This document shows positions 38,370-46,115 of a stretch of 64,000 bases of DNA, in pieces. The notes beneath the pieces are model-generated. The model searched no databases. It was not told the DNA's origin and saw only the letters and a program-made list of their open reading frames with translations. Positions within the stretch are counted from its first letter, which is position 1; each line of letters begins with the position of its first letter. The translations under genes were made by a program, and so were the position numbers. Location of the stretch: positions 20,127-84,126 of the forward strand of contig NZ_AJTQ01000356.1 of the NCBI RefSeq assembly GCF_000262345.1, given 5' to 3'. Source of the DNA: Streptomyces xiaopingdaonensis. Its GTDB lineage: Bacteria > Actinomycetota > Actinomycetes > Streptomycetales > Streptomycetaceae.

Positions 38370-38914
38370 TGTGCTTTCCGCTCCTATCCGGTCTCGTCCG
38401 TGCCTGGTGCACCGGCGCCCGGTTGTTCGCCGGGCGCTCCGCACATCCTCAACCCGCTCCGGGTGCCCGCCGTATCCGCCCCCTCCGCCCTGCCTGCGCC
38501 CCACGTGGCACCGGCGTGCGCGGGTGCGCATCCGGTGGGGTCGTGGGTGGGTTGCTGCGGGGCGGCGGGTGCCGGGTCGCTCGCGCGGGGGCCCGCGCGG
38601 TCCGTTCCGTCGCGCGGGCGACGGTGTGCGACGGCGCGGCCGGTCGCGCCCGCGAGGAGCGGGCCGGCCGCGTCTGGGTGCCACCTGCTCCACGCGCGGG
38701 CGGCTTCGACCGGTTCCCACCGGCGGATGCGGTTTGCCTCACATCGCGGAGTCCGTCGCGAGGACACTTCACCGCACGGGCCCGGGGTCGGCTCCCGCAG
38801 TCCTCCCGCGGGCAGTTGACGCTGCGGCACCCGCCGCTCGGGAACGCCTCCGACCGACGCGGCCGGGCCCCGACGCCGCTCCGCCGCACCGCTGGGCCGC
38901 GGAGTTGGCACGGT
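38370..38914. other. GC-rich non-coding stretch upstream of the ThrE-like gene
   Basis: About 545 bases with no convincing gene on either strand. It holds a hairpin CGCGCGGG-gg-CCCGCGCG (38582-38599) and other GC-rich self-complementary runs. It should contain the ThrE-like promoter at its left end and the end of the secreted-protein transcript at its right end. Confidence 0.5.
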
Positions 38915-39349
38915 TCAGGCACGGCCTCTGCGCAGGCGGCGGACGACGCCGAGGAGGACGAGCCCGACGCCGATCAACGCGGCGCACTGCGCGGGGAGGT
39001 CACGCGCGGAGGCCACCACGGTGGGCGGAGCGCCGGCGAGCTCGCCGTGCGGCTCCGCGGCCTCGTCCGCTCCCTCCGCGAGGCGGGGCGCGGCGGCGTC
39101 GGCGCGGGCCTCGCCGGACGCACTCCCGTGCTGCTCGGCGCTGTCGGCGTCCTCCGCGTCGAGCGCGGCGGGATCGGCGCAGGGGCCCGCGAAGACCGGG
39201 TGGGCGCCGCCGGCGCAGCTCGTCGGCGGTCGCAGGGGGAAGCCGTCGGCCGCCGCGGGGGCGGCGAGCGCGGGCACCGCGGCGGCGCCGAGTACGACGG
39301 CGGCGGTTGCGGTGGCGGCGCGGTGGTTGCGGCAGGCGATCCGGCGCAT
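38915..39349 (-). CDS. Small exported protein with C-terminal membrane anchor, unknown
   Basis: A protein of 144 residues. A basic start and a hydrophobic Ala-rich signal (about 10-35, ending APAAADG) are followed by two cysteines (C45, C57), an Ala/Glu-rich middle and a C-terminal hydrophobic helix with a positively charged end (IGVGLVLLGVVRRLRRGRA). That architecture resembles cell-surface-anchored proteins, but I see no sortase motif LxxTG/LAxTG. The ATG is preceded by GAGGA at a 5-base spacing. No family recognised. Confidence 0.65.
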   Translation of the reverse strand: MRRIACRNHRAATATAAVVLGAAAVPALAAPAAADGFPLRPPTSCAGGAHPVFAGPCADPAALDAEDADSAEQHGSASGEARADAAAPRLAEGADEAAEPHGELAGAPPTVVASARDLPAQCAALIGVGLVLLGVVRRLRRGRA

Positions 39350-39478
39350 GGTGTCCTCACAGCTCGGTCCGACGGCACCCGTCGCCGATAGTCATACTTC
39401 GCGCCTGCCGCCCCTTACCGGCACCCCGCCACGAGCGCGAGCCAAATGCAACCGTGCGGCGGAACGCGGCCCCGACCG

Positions 39479-39521
39479 ACGAGCGGCGTGCCGCCCGTCC
39501 GCAGGTCGGCACGCCGCTCGT
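39479..39521 (-). terminator. 15-base hairpin terminator after the TipA-like gene
   Basis: ACGAGCGGCGTGCCG (39479-39493) pairs exactly with CGGCACGCCGCTCGT (39507-39521) around a 13-base loop. It starts about 20 bases past the stop codon of the MerR-type gene on the minus strand. Confidence 0.8.
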
Positions 39522-39541
39522 GGGCCGTCCGGATACCGGCC

Positions 39542-40312
39542 TCAACTCACCCCGTGCCGACGCGCGTTGGCGACGATCGCCGTGCGCAGGTAGGCGGCGA
39601 GGCCGGGCCTGATCGCCTCGTAGGTCGCGGTGAACCGCTCGTCGGAGACGTACATCTCGCCGAGCTGCTCGTGCATCCGGTGGTCGCACTCGTAGCTGCT
39701 GCGTGCGATGAAGCGGCGGTGCTCCTCGGCGAGGTCCGCCGCCTCGGGGGCGTCGGCCGGGACGCCGGACGCCAGCGCGTCGGCGAGGCGCCGGTGGACG
39801 TCGTCCATCTCCTCGCGCAGGCGCTTCCAGTCCTCCTTGGTGTACGCGGCGGCCCGGCGCTGCGACTCCTCCCACGCGCCGCCCGACCGGCCCGCCCAGC
39901 GGCGCTCCGCCTCGTCCGCGTACCGGTCGGGGTCGAAGTCGCCGAAGACCTCGAACTTCTCCTCCGGGGTGAGATCGATGCCCATCCTTCTCGCCTCCAT
40001 CGCCTTCTCCACGGCGGCGGCCATCTCGGTCAGCACCCCGATCCGCTCCCTCAGCAGCGCGTGCTTGCGCCGGAGGTGGGTGTACGGGTCGGCCGCCGGG
40101 TCGTCGAGGAGCGAGGCCACCTCGTCGAGGGGGAAGCCGAGCCCGCGGTAGAAGAGGATCTGCTGGAGCCGGTCGAGGTCACCGTCCGAGTACCTGCGGT
40201 GGCCGGCCGGGGTGCGCTCGCCGGGGACGAGCAGTCCGAGCGTGTCGTAGTGGTGCAGCGTGCGCACCGTGACGCCGGAGAGGGCAGCGACCCGTCCCAC
40301 CGAGTGGCCCAT
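39542..40312 (-). CDS. MerR-family regulator with TipAS ligand domain (TipAL-like)
   Basis: A protein of 256 residues, nearly the length of TipAL (253). The MerR helix-turn-helix is VGRVAALSGVTVRTLHHYDTLGLL with the wing RRYSDGDLDRLQQILFYRGLGF; a coiled coil follows. The C-terminal TipAS domain has FDPDRYADEAERRW, EEHRRFIARSSYECDHRMHEQLGEMY and the end GLAAYLRTAIVANARR. TipA recognises thiopeptides and other cyclic antibiotics through this domain; the cysteine in YECDH is well placed for the known covalent link. AAGGAGG precedes the ATG. Its promoter matches the ptipA layout. Confidence 0.93.
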   Translation of the reverse strand: MGHSVGRVAALSGVTVRTLHHYDTLGLLVPGERTPAGHRRYSDGDLDRLQQILFYRGLGFPLDEVASLLDDPAADPYTHLRRKHALLRERIGVLTEMAAAVEKAMEARRMGIDLTPEEKFEVFGDFDPDRYADEAERRWAGRSGGAWEESQRRAAAYTKEDWKRLREEMDDVHRRLADALASGVPADAPEAADLAEEHRRFIARSSYECDHRMHEQLGEMYVSDERFTATYEAIRPGLAAYLRTAIVANARRHGVS

Positions 40313-40360
40313 CCCGCCTCCTTGTCCGCGCCGGTCGGCGGCCGTCCGCCGACGTGCACC

Positions 40361-40391
40361 ACACTCGGCCCTCACGCCGCGTGAGGTGCAA
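40361..40391 (-). promoter_or_regulatory. TipA-type promoter with MerR dyad in a 19-base spacer
   Basis: On the minus strand: -35 TTGCAC (40386-40391), a 19-base spacer, and -10 GAGTGT (40361-40366). The spacer region carries the dyad CCTCACGC-G-GCGTGAGG (40370-40386). This is the same arrangement as the thiostrepton-induced ptipA promoter as I remember it (TTGCAC followed by CTCACGTCACGTGAG). The long spacer is the mark of MerR-type activation by DNA distortion. It drives the gene starting at 40312, so the regulator is autoactivated. Confidence 0.8.
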
Positions 40392-40398
40392 GCCGGTC

Positions 40399-40842
40399 TC
40401 AGGCGAGCGGGCCGTACCGCTCGCGGAGCTCGTCCCGGGTCTCCTCGTCGACGGGGTCGAGGACGCTCGACGACCACGGGAGGGCGCACGGTCCCTCGTG
40501 GGCGAGGTCGGGGCAGGCGAGGCGGCAGAGCGCCTCGGAGAGTTCGCGTGCCTCGGAGGCGGAGGTACGTACGCCGACGCGGAGTTCGACGACGCGGCGC
40601 TCCCCCGGGTCGGCCCCGGGGTGCTCGATCCGCCACTGCTCGGGGAGTTCGGCGTAGAGCTCGCCGATGCTGAGGGCGTCGCCGGGTTCCGACGGCGTCT
40701 CCGCGGTGCGCTCCTCCAGCAGCCAGCCGCCCGGGAGTCTCCGGGAGAGCAGGTCGCGGGCCTCACGGGCCAGTTCGGAGGTGGCGCCGTGGACGCCGTA
40801 GACGCCGAGCCGCAACTCCCTTACGTCGACCGACTCGAACAT
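40399..40842 (-). CDS. Hypothetical protein (147 aa)
   Basis: The protein begins MFESVDVRELRLGVYGVHGATSELAREARDLL and has a mixed alpha/beta pattern with three cysteines (two in CRLACPDL and one in GPCALPW). GAGAGGAA is 7 bases before the ATG. It lies between the PadR gene and the TipA-like gene on the same strand, 85 bases after the PadR stop. I recognise no domain; it is too well formed, with good codon use and ribosome site, to be a shadow frame. Confidence 0.65.
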   Translation of the reverse strand: MFESVDVRELRLGVYGVHGATSELAREARDLLSRRLPGGWLLEERTAETPSEPGDALSIGELYAELPEQWRIEHPGADPGERRVVELRVGVRTSASEARELSEALCRLACPDLAHEGPCALPWSSSVLDPVDEETRDELRERYGPLA

Positions 40843-40927
40843 GTCCGGTTCCTCTCCGCTCGCGGGCGCCGGGGGGCGCTTCCGTACACGCAGATCGTCC
40901 CACTTCGCGCGGCACCGGGCAGCGGTC

Positions 40928-41575
40928 TCAGCCGAGCCTCCGCCGTACGGCGTCGGACCTGGCGAGCACCTCGGCCGCGCGCGGGTTCCGCTCGACGAGC
41001 ACCGAGAGGTCCCGCTCGCCCTCGCCGGCCATCACGTACGCACCTGCCTCCAGGCGTGCGACGAGCTCGCGTGTCCACTGCGCCTCGCTCTCCGCGTGGT
41101 GGATCCAGAGCCGCATGATCTCGCCGATGTGGCTCCACTCCGCCGGCTCGTCCGGGGTCCACTCCTCCGCGACCTCGGCCCGCCACTCCTCCAGCGCTTC
41201 GAGCCGCCGGCCGAGGAGGGAGAGCGCCTCCTCGCGGCTCAGGTCGACGAGGAAGCCGACGCCCGAGGTGAGGACGTCGGGCTTCTCGCCGATCGCGGCG
41301 AGGGAGCGCCGGAGGAGGCGGAGGAACTCGGCGTCGCCGGCGGGGGTGAGCTCGTACTCGGTGCGCGGTGGGCCGCCGGCGGCCGACGGGGCCGACTCGT
41401 GGGCTTGGAGCAGCTCCTGCTTCGCGAGCTGTTTCAGCGCGTGGTAGATCGAGCCGGGCTTGGCGTTCGACCAGTGCTGGGCGCCCCAGAACTCCAGGTC
41501 GTTGCGGACCTGGTAGCCGTGCGCGCGGCCGCGGAGCCGCACGGCGCCCAGGACGAGCAGCCGGATCGCCGACAT
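40928..41575 (-). CDS. PadR-family transcriptional regulator
   Basis: A 215-residue protein. The winged helix is typical PadR: IRLLVLGAVRLRGRAHGYQVRNDLEFWGAQHW, AKPGSIYHALKQLAKQELL, GPPRTEYELTPAGDAEFLRLL. The C-terminal half is the long helical PadR_C-like dimerisation region, ending VERNPRAAEVLARSDAVRRRLG. Such repressors usually sense phenolics or drugs and control a nearby transporter, but none is adjacent. GAGAGGTGG precedes the ATG. Confidence 0.9.
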   Translation of the reverse strand: MSAIRLLVLGAVRLRGRAHGYQVRNDLEFWGAQHWSNAKPGSIYHALKQLAKQELLQAHESAPSAAGGPPRTEYELTPAGDAEFLRLLRRSLAAIGEKPDVLTSGVGFLVDLSREEALSLLGRRLEALEEWRAEVAEEWTPDEPAEWSHIGEIMRLWIHHAESEAQWTRELVARLEAGAYVMAGEGERDLSVLVERNPRAAEVLARSDAVRRRLG

Positions 41576-41772
41576 CGTCCACCTCTCACGCCCTCGCCGC
41601 CGCGTTCGCGGTCACGCCTCGGATGGCGACAAGAATAGGACGAGGCACTTCCGGTGCCGGCTTGCGGGGCGCGGCTTCATGTGCCCTCCTCCGGAGGGGG
41701 TCGGGCGCTCCGCACACCGAGCGACTCGTCCTCTCGTTCGGCCGGGCCGCGGAGTGGTGGGGAGGACGCGCG

Positions 41773-43230
41773 TCAGAACGGGAAGGCGCTGCGCCCGTGT
41801 TGGACGGAGATCCACTTGGTGGTGGTGAACGCCTCCACCATCTGCGAGCCACCGAGCCGGCCGACGCCCGAGTGCTTCTCGCCACCGAAGGGGACGATCG
41901 GCTCGTCGTGCACGGTGGAGTCGTTGACGTGGAACATCCCCGTCTCGATGCGCCAGGCGAGCGCCACGCCCCGCTCGACGTCCGCCGTGTGCACGGCGCC
42001 CGCGAGGCCGTAGGGGGAGTCGTTGGCGACGCGGACCGCCTCCTCCTCGCCGTCGACCGGGAGGATCAGGGCGACGGGGCCGAAGACCTCCTCGCGCAGG
42101 AGCGGGCACCCCGGCGGGATGTCGGTGAGGACGGCGGGCGGGACGAGGTTGCCGCGGGTCTCGCCTCTGACGAGGGCCGTGGCCCCCTGCTGCACGGCGT
42201 GCTCCACGGCGCCCGTGAGCGCCTCCGCCTGACCGGAGTTGATCAGCGGGCCGATGTGCGTCTCCGGGTCCTCCGGGTCCCCGACGCGCAGCGTGCGCAC
42301 CTTGGCCACGAAGCGTTCCGTGAACTCCTCCGCCACGGAGCGGTCGACGATGAGGCGGTTGGCCGCCATGCAGACCTGGCCGTGGTGGACGAAACGGCTG
42401 AAGACCGCGGCGTCGACGGCGTACTCGAGGTCGGCGTCGTCGAGGACGATGAGGGCGCTGTTGCCGCCCATCTCGAGGACCGTGCGCTTGAAGCGCGAAG
42501 CCGCCACCGACGCGACGTGCCCGCCGACCTTGTCCGAGCCGGTGAAGGAGATCACCTTCGGCACCGGGTGCTCGACGAGCGCGTCCCCGATCTCGGCGAT
42601 GTCCGTCATCACGACGTTGAGCAGCCCCGGCGGCAGCCCGGCCCGCTCCAGCACACGCGCGACGAGGCCGCCGCCGCAGACCGGTGTGTTCTGGTGCGGC
42701 TTGAGAACGACGCCGTTGCCGAGCGCGAGCGCGGGGGCGACCGACTTGAGCGTCAGGAAGAAGGGGAAGTTGAAGGGCGAGACCACGCCGACGACACCGA
42801 CGGGCACGCGGTAGACGCGGTTCTCCTTGCCGTCGGTGGGCGAGGGCAGAATGCTCCCCTCCGGCCGCAGCGCCAACTGCACGGACTCGCGGAGGAGTTC
42901 CTTGGCGAGTTGCAGCTCGAAGGCCGCCTTGAGGCGGGTCCCGCCGAGCTCCGCGATGATCGCCTCGGTGATCCGCTCCTCGCTCTCCTCGACGATGCGT
43001 AGCGCCCGCTCGAAGACGAGCCTGCGGGTGTACGCGTTGGTCGCGGCCCACTTCCGCTGCGCCCGTGCCGCCGCGCGGTACGCCTCGTCGACCTCCTCGA
43101 CCGTCGCCACCGTGATCGAGGCGAGCTTCTCCCCGTTGTAGGGGTTGAAGTCGACGATGTCCCAGGAGCCGCCGCCAGGACGCCATTCGCCGTCGATGTA
43201 CTGGAGTGCAAGCTCGGTGAAGTAGGACAT
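41773..43230 (-). CDS. Aldehyde dehydrogenase (vanillin/benzaldehyde dehydrogenase-like)
   Basis: A protein of 485 residues, the usual ALDH length. Catalytic cysteine in HHGQVCMAANR; general-base glutamate in VLEMGGNSALIVL; NAD-binding FTGSDKVGGHVA and NFPFFLTLKSVAPALALGNGVVLKPHQ. The C-terminal VPFGGEKHSGVGRLGG is intact. It oxidises aldehydes to acids with NAD(P)+. The sequence resembles the group acting on aromatic aldehydes, but substrate assignment is inference. It is probably a single-gene transcript with AAGGA before the ATG. Confidence 0.92.
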   Translation of the reverse strand: MSYFTELALQYIDGEWRPGGGSWDIVDFNPYNGEKLASITVATVEEVDEAYRAAARAQRKWAATNAYTRRLVFERALRIVEESEERITEAIIAELGGTRLKAAFELQLAKELLRESVQLALRPEGSILPSPTDGKENRVYRVPVGVVGVVSPFNFPFFLTLKSVAPALALGNGVVLKPHQNTPVCGGGLVARVLERAGLPPGLLNVVMTDIAEIGDALVEHPVPKVISFTGSDKVGGHVASVAASRFKRTVLEMGGNSALIVLDDADLEYAVDAAVFSRFVHHGQVCMAANRLIVDRSVAEEFTERFVAKVRTLRVGDPEDPETHIGPLINSGQAEALTGAVEHAVQQGATALVRGETRGNLVPPAVLTDIPPGCPLLREEVFGPVALILPVDGEEEAVRVANDSPYGLAGAVHTADVERGVALAWRIETGMFHVNDSTVHDEPIVPFGGEKHSGVGRLGGSQMVEAFTTTKWISVQHGRSAFPF

Positions 43231-43432
43231 GCCGATCCTTAGCGGGACGCCGTTTTCCTGAGGCTCTGCTGCGGGCTCCGGGCGTTCGGGGCCGCACGGG
43301 CGGTGACGTGGGGGGCCGTCGGGCGGGCCGTCCGAGCCGGCGCCCGCCCTTCCGGCGGTCCGGGTCCTGCGCGCTCGGCGAGCGCCGACGGCCCGCGGCG
43401 TCGGCTCGAAACGACCTCATCCTACTTGTCGT

Positions 43433-44338
43433 TCACACAAGTTGGCGGATTCGCCGAAGATGGTCCCGGGTGTGCGCGGGAGAGAGGCCGTCCTCCACGA
43501 GACGGGCCAACACCTGGTGGTACTGGGCGACTTCGTCCTTCTTGTCGAGGTACAGGGAGCTGGTGAGCTGCTCCAGGTAGACGACGTCGCTGAGGTCGGG
43601 CTCGGGGAAGCTCAGCAGCGTGAACGCGCCGCTCTCCGCCGGGTGGCCGCCGAACTCGAAGGGCACCACCCGGAGGGTGATGCTGGGGCTCTCCGAGACC
43701 TCGGCGAGGTGTTCCAACTGCCCCTGCATGATGGCCGTGCTGCCGAACGGGCGGCGCAGCGCTGCCTCGTCGAGTATGCAGAGCAGGTGTGGCGCGGTCT
43801 CGCCGTGGAGGAGCTTCTGGCGCTCCAGCCGCAGCGACACGCGTCGCTCCACCTCCTCCTCCGGTAGCTGCCCCCGGTGGCCCGCGGTCACCACGGCCTG
43901 TGCGTACTCCTCGGTCTGCAACAGACCGTGCACGAACTGGACTTCGTACGTGTTGATGCGGGAGGCGGCGCCCTCCAGGCCGACGTAGGTCTGGAACCAG
44001 CCGGGCAGCACGTCGCTGTAACTGTGCCACCACCCGGCGATGCTGGAGTCCCGGGCGAGCCCGAGGAGCGGCTCCCGCTCCGACTCGTCGGTGACTCCGT
44101 AGAGCGTCAACAGATCTGCGACGTCACGTGCTTTGAAACTCACACGGCCCAGCTCCATCCGACTGATCTTGGATTCCGACGCGCGAATTGAATAACCGGC
44201 AGCCTCGCGGGAGACGCCGCGGCCTTCACGGAGCCTCCGCAACTGGGACCCGAGCAGGATACGGCGAACCATCGAACCGCTTGGACTACTTGCCCCGTTC
44301 ACTCCTCCGTTGTGATTGTTTGCCGGTTCTGTAGGCAT
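43433..44338 (-). CDS. XRE-family helix-turn-helix protein with DUF5753 domain
   Basis: 301 residues from ATG 44338 (GGAGGG upstream). The helix-turn-helix is at about 27-80: RRILLGSQLRRLREGRGVSREAAGYSIRASESKISRMELGR. The rest is DUF5753 (RDSSIAGWWHSYSDVLPGWFQTYVGLEGAASRI, VHGLLQTEEYAQAVV, LCILDEAALRRPFGS). In Streptomyces these proteins (WhiJ- or AbaA-type) work with a small DUF397 partner and often sit by a RsbW-like ATPase, as here. They affect development and antibiotic production. The divergent ATPase gene shares its control region. Confidence 0.93.
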   Translation of the reverse strand: MPTEPANNHNGGVNGASSPSGSMVRRILLGSQLRRLREGRGVSREAAGYSIRASESKISRMELGRVSFKARDVADLLTLYGVTDESEREPLLGLARDSSIAGWWHSYSDVLPGWFQTYVGLEGAASRINTYEVQFVHGLLQTEEYAQAVVTAGHRGQLPEEEVERRVSLRLERQKLLHGETAPHLLCILDEAALRRPFGSTAIMQGQLEHLAEVSESPSITLRVVPFEFGGHPAESGAFTLLSFPEPDLSDVVYLEQLTSSLYLDKKDEVAQYHQVLARLVEDGLSPAHTRDHLRRIRQLV

Positions 44339-44432
44339 TCTGATCAACCCTCCACCCCTGCTTGGAGGGAAGTGTGCCACCTCCGCGCTCCGTTGCGTGC
44401 CCATGTGGTTACAGACGAGCGAAAGTCACGCG

Positions 44433-44442
44433 TGCACGTGCA
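44433..44442. promoter_or_regulatory. TGCACGTGCA palindrome between the XRE and HATPase genes
   Basis: A perfect 10-base palindrome in the divergent control region, 95 bases upstream of the XRE gene. The identical palindrome occurs at 45775-45784 in front of the DUF397 gene. Sharing between the two promoters of one cluster suggests an operator for the XRE protein. Confidence 0.55.
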
Positions 44443-44613
44443 TCTGCCCTTGCATCCGCAGGCGGCTTTCGGAACCATGGGACCCACACAAGTTGACCGG
44501 TCGGCACCGGAGTTGGTGCACCTTCCGGCCAACCTGCGAGAGCGAACGCGTCCACCGCCACCAGTCCTGGTCCCCAGCGGATCAGCCCCCCGCGACGCCA
44601 GGAGCGGCCCGCC

Positions 44614-45210
44614 ATGGGTACCGAAGGATCGACCGTGCTGGAGCCCTTATGGCACGGTCTCCCGAACCTCGACGACGGAAGCCCCTTCTCCGGTTCGGCT
44701 TCCTGCGCGCTTCCGCCCCGGTACGAAGCCGTCAAGAGCGCACGGGACTTCACGGGCAAGACGCTCGAACACTGGGGCCTCCTCGCCCGGTTCGAGGACG
44801 TCGCGCTCGTCGTCTCCGAGCTCGTCACCAACGCGATGCGGCACGGGCTGCCGGAAGAGCGCCCGGAGGAGACGGAACCGCCGATCCGGCTGCACCTGCT
44901 GCACTGGCCGGCCCGGCTCCTGTGCGCCGTACGCGACCCGAGCGGGGAGCCGCCGAAGGCACCTCCGGCGACGCCGTGCGGCCCCCTCGCGTACGGGGAG
45001 TTCGTGGAGTGCGCCGAGTCCCTCGATTCGGGCCGCGGGGCGACCGCGGAGGCCGGCGAAGAGCACGCGGGGTACGTCGATTTCACCGCCGAGTCGGGGC
45101 GCGGCCTCTGCCTCGTCGACTGCTTCAGCGACAGTTGGGGCTGGCACCCGCTCGGCGGCGCGCTCTCCGGCAAGGCCGTGTGGGCGCTCTTCCAGCTCGA
45201 CGCCGGGTGA
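44614..45210 (+). CDS. RsbW-like ATP-binding protein (HATPase_c, anti-sigma-factor kinase type)
   Basis: A protein of 198 residues with a GHKL ATP-binding fold: ARDFTGKTLEHWGL, the N box VALVVSELVTNAMRHG, G1 VRDPSGEPP and G2 ESGRGLCLVDCFSDSWGW. Such single-domain proteins are numerous in Streptomyces and are placed beside XRE/DUF397 genes. The insert between G1 and G2 is rather long (about 50 residues). AGGAG lies 9 bases before the ATG. Kinase or merely ATP-binding activity is unknown. Confidence 0.88.
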   Translation: MGTEGSTVLEPLWHGLPNLDDGSPFSGSASCALPPRYEAVKSARDFTGKTLEHWGLLARFEDVALVVSELVTNAMRHGLPEERPEETEPPIRLHLLHWPARLLCAVRDPSGEPPKAPPATPCGPLAYGEFVECAESLDSGRGATAEAGEEHAGYVDFTAESGRGLCLVDCFSDSWGWHPLGGALSGKAVWALFQLDAG

Positions 45211-45431
45211 ACGCGGGCCGCGCCGGCTGAGGGCCCGGGGCTCGGTGCACGAGCCCGTGTGCGCGGCCGCACCGGACGGCTCCCCGGCGTCGGTCTCGGC
45301 CGAAACAGCCTGTCGGGCACCGGTGTTGGCCGTCCGCGCGTACCCGCGCACTCCTCCGCTGCCGGCGCCCGGCGGGCCGCCGGCGGCGGCCGGTCAGGGG
45401 GCCGTCGGGGCCCGGTGGCGTGCTGGGCGGC

Positions 45432-45671
45432 TCACTCGCCCAGCAAGTAGTCGAACTCTCCCTCCTTGACGCCGCGCATCATCGCCTCCATCTCCGCTGT
45501 GGTGTAGACGAGTGCGGGACCGTCGGGAAAGCGCGAGTTGCGCATCGCGACATCGCCTCCTGGCAGTTTGGCGAACTCCACACAGGTTCCCTGCGAGTTG
45601 CTGAAGCGGCTCTTGCGCCACTCCACTGCCTGGAGGTCCGTGGCTGCCATGCCGTTGAACGCCTGAGGCAC
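45432..45671 (-). CDS. DUF397 protein (partner of the XRE regulator)
   Basis: A protein of 79 residues with the DUF397 pattern: LQAVEWRKSRFSNSQGTCVEFAKLPGGDVAMRNSRFPDGPALVYTTAEMEAMM. DUF397 proteins are small Streptomyces-specific partners that bind cognate XRE/DUF5753 proteins and modify their DNA binding. The start is GTG 45671; an internal ATG eight codons later is possible. It is on the same strand as the XRE gene, with the ATPase gene between them on the other strand. Confidence 0.93.
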   Translation of the reverse strand: MPQAFNGMAATDLQAVEWRKSRFSNSQGTCVEFAKLPGGDVAMRNSRFPDGPALVYTTAEMEAMMRGVKEGEFDYLLGE

Positions 45672-45752
45672 TGGGATCTCCTGGGCTCGAAATGTGGGGG
45701 GCTTCTGCTGACGCTGTGAAAGTCGTCAACTTCTCGGGATCATAACCGCGTT

Positions 45753-45784
45753 CACATGCGCACGCATGTGCTAATGCACGTGCA
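45753..45784. promoter_or_regulatory. Tandem palindromes upstream of the DUF397 gene
   Basis: CACATGCG-ca-CGCATGTG (45753-45770) is followed four bases later by TGCACGTGCA (45775-45784). The latter is identical to the palindrome at 44433-44442. These lie about 80-110 bases upstream of the DUF397 start and are probably binding sites for the cluster's XRE protein. Confidence 0.55.
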
Positions 45785-46030
45785 CGACGCGCCGTCGTCG
45801 GCCCGTCACACCCGGTCGGGCGGGCACGCGCGGCGCCCCTGGGCACGCCGCGGCTTTGACGGACCAGGGCACGGCCCCGTTCCCCGCGATCTGACCTGCA
45901 CATCCGATAGATGGTCACCTCCCCCCGCCCGAAGACGCAGCGCAGGCCCGTCCACCTGTCCGCACCGCCTCGGCCGAAGGTCCCAACCCGTCTGCTCACA
46001 CGGACGGTTGGGGGTGTCGCGGTACGCACG

Positions 46031-46059
46031 TTGACTTGAACAGAACTTCAACTTCTACT
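46031..46059 (+). promoter_or_regulatory. Promoter of the ABC exporter with an overlapping dyad
   Basis: TTGACT (46031-46036), a 17-base spacer and TCTACT (46054-46059) make a good housekeeping-type promoter, about 55 bases before the start codon. The spacer contains the dyad TTGAA-cagaac-TTCAA, well placed for a repressor such as a MarR-type protein; no such gene is adjacent. Confidence 0.55.
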
Positions 46060-46115
46060 CTCGGCGAGCCGACAGACCAGCGGCGCACCGACCGCACCAC
46101 GTACCGGAGGCCCTC

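Larger units (their letters stand above)
45672..46115. other. Divergent intergenic region between DUF397 gene and ABC exporter
   Basis: 444 bases without a gene. It holds the palindromes listed separately, an AT-richer DUF397 promoter region (around GAAAGTCGTCAACTTC) and the exporter promoter near 46031-46059. The remaining middle is GC-rich with no recognisable element. Confidence 0.5.

Noticed and set aside
38384..38911. Minus-strand frames in the gap before the ThrE-like gene
   Set aside because: Arg/Pro/Ala-rich text without start signals or family features; treated as non-coding.
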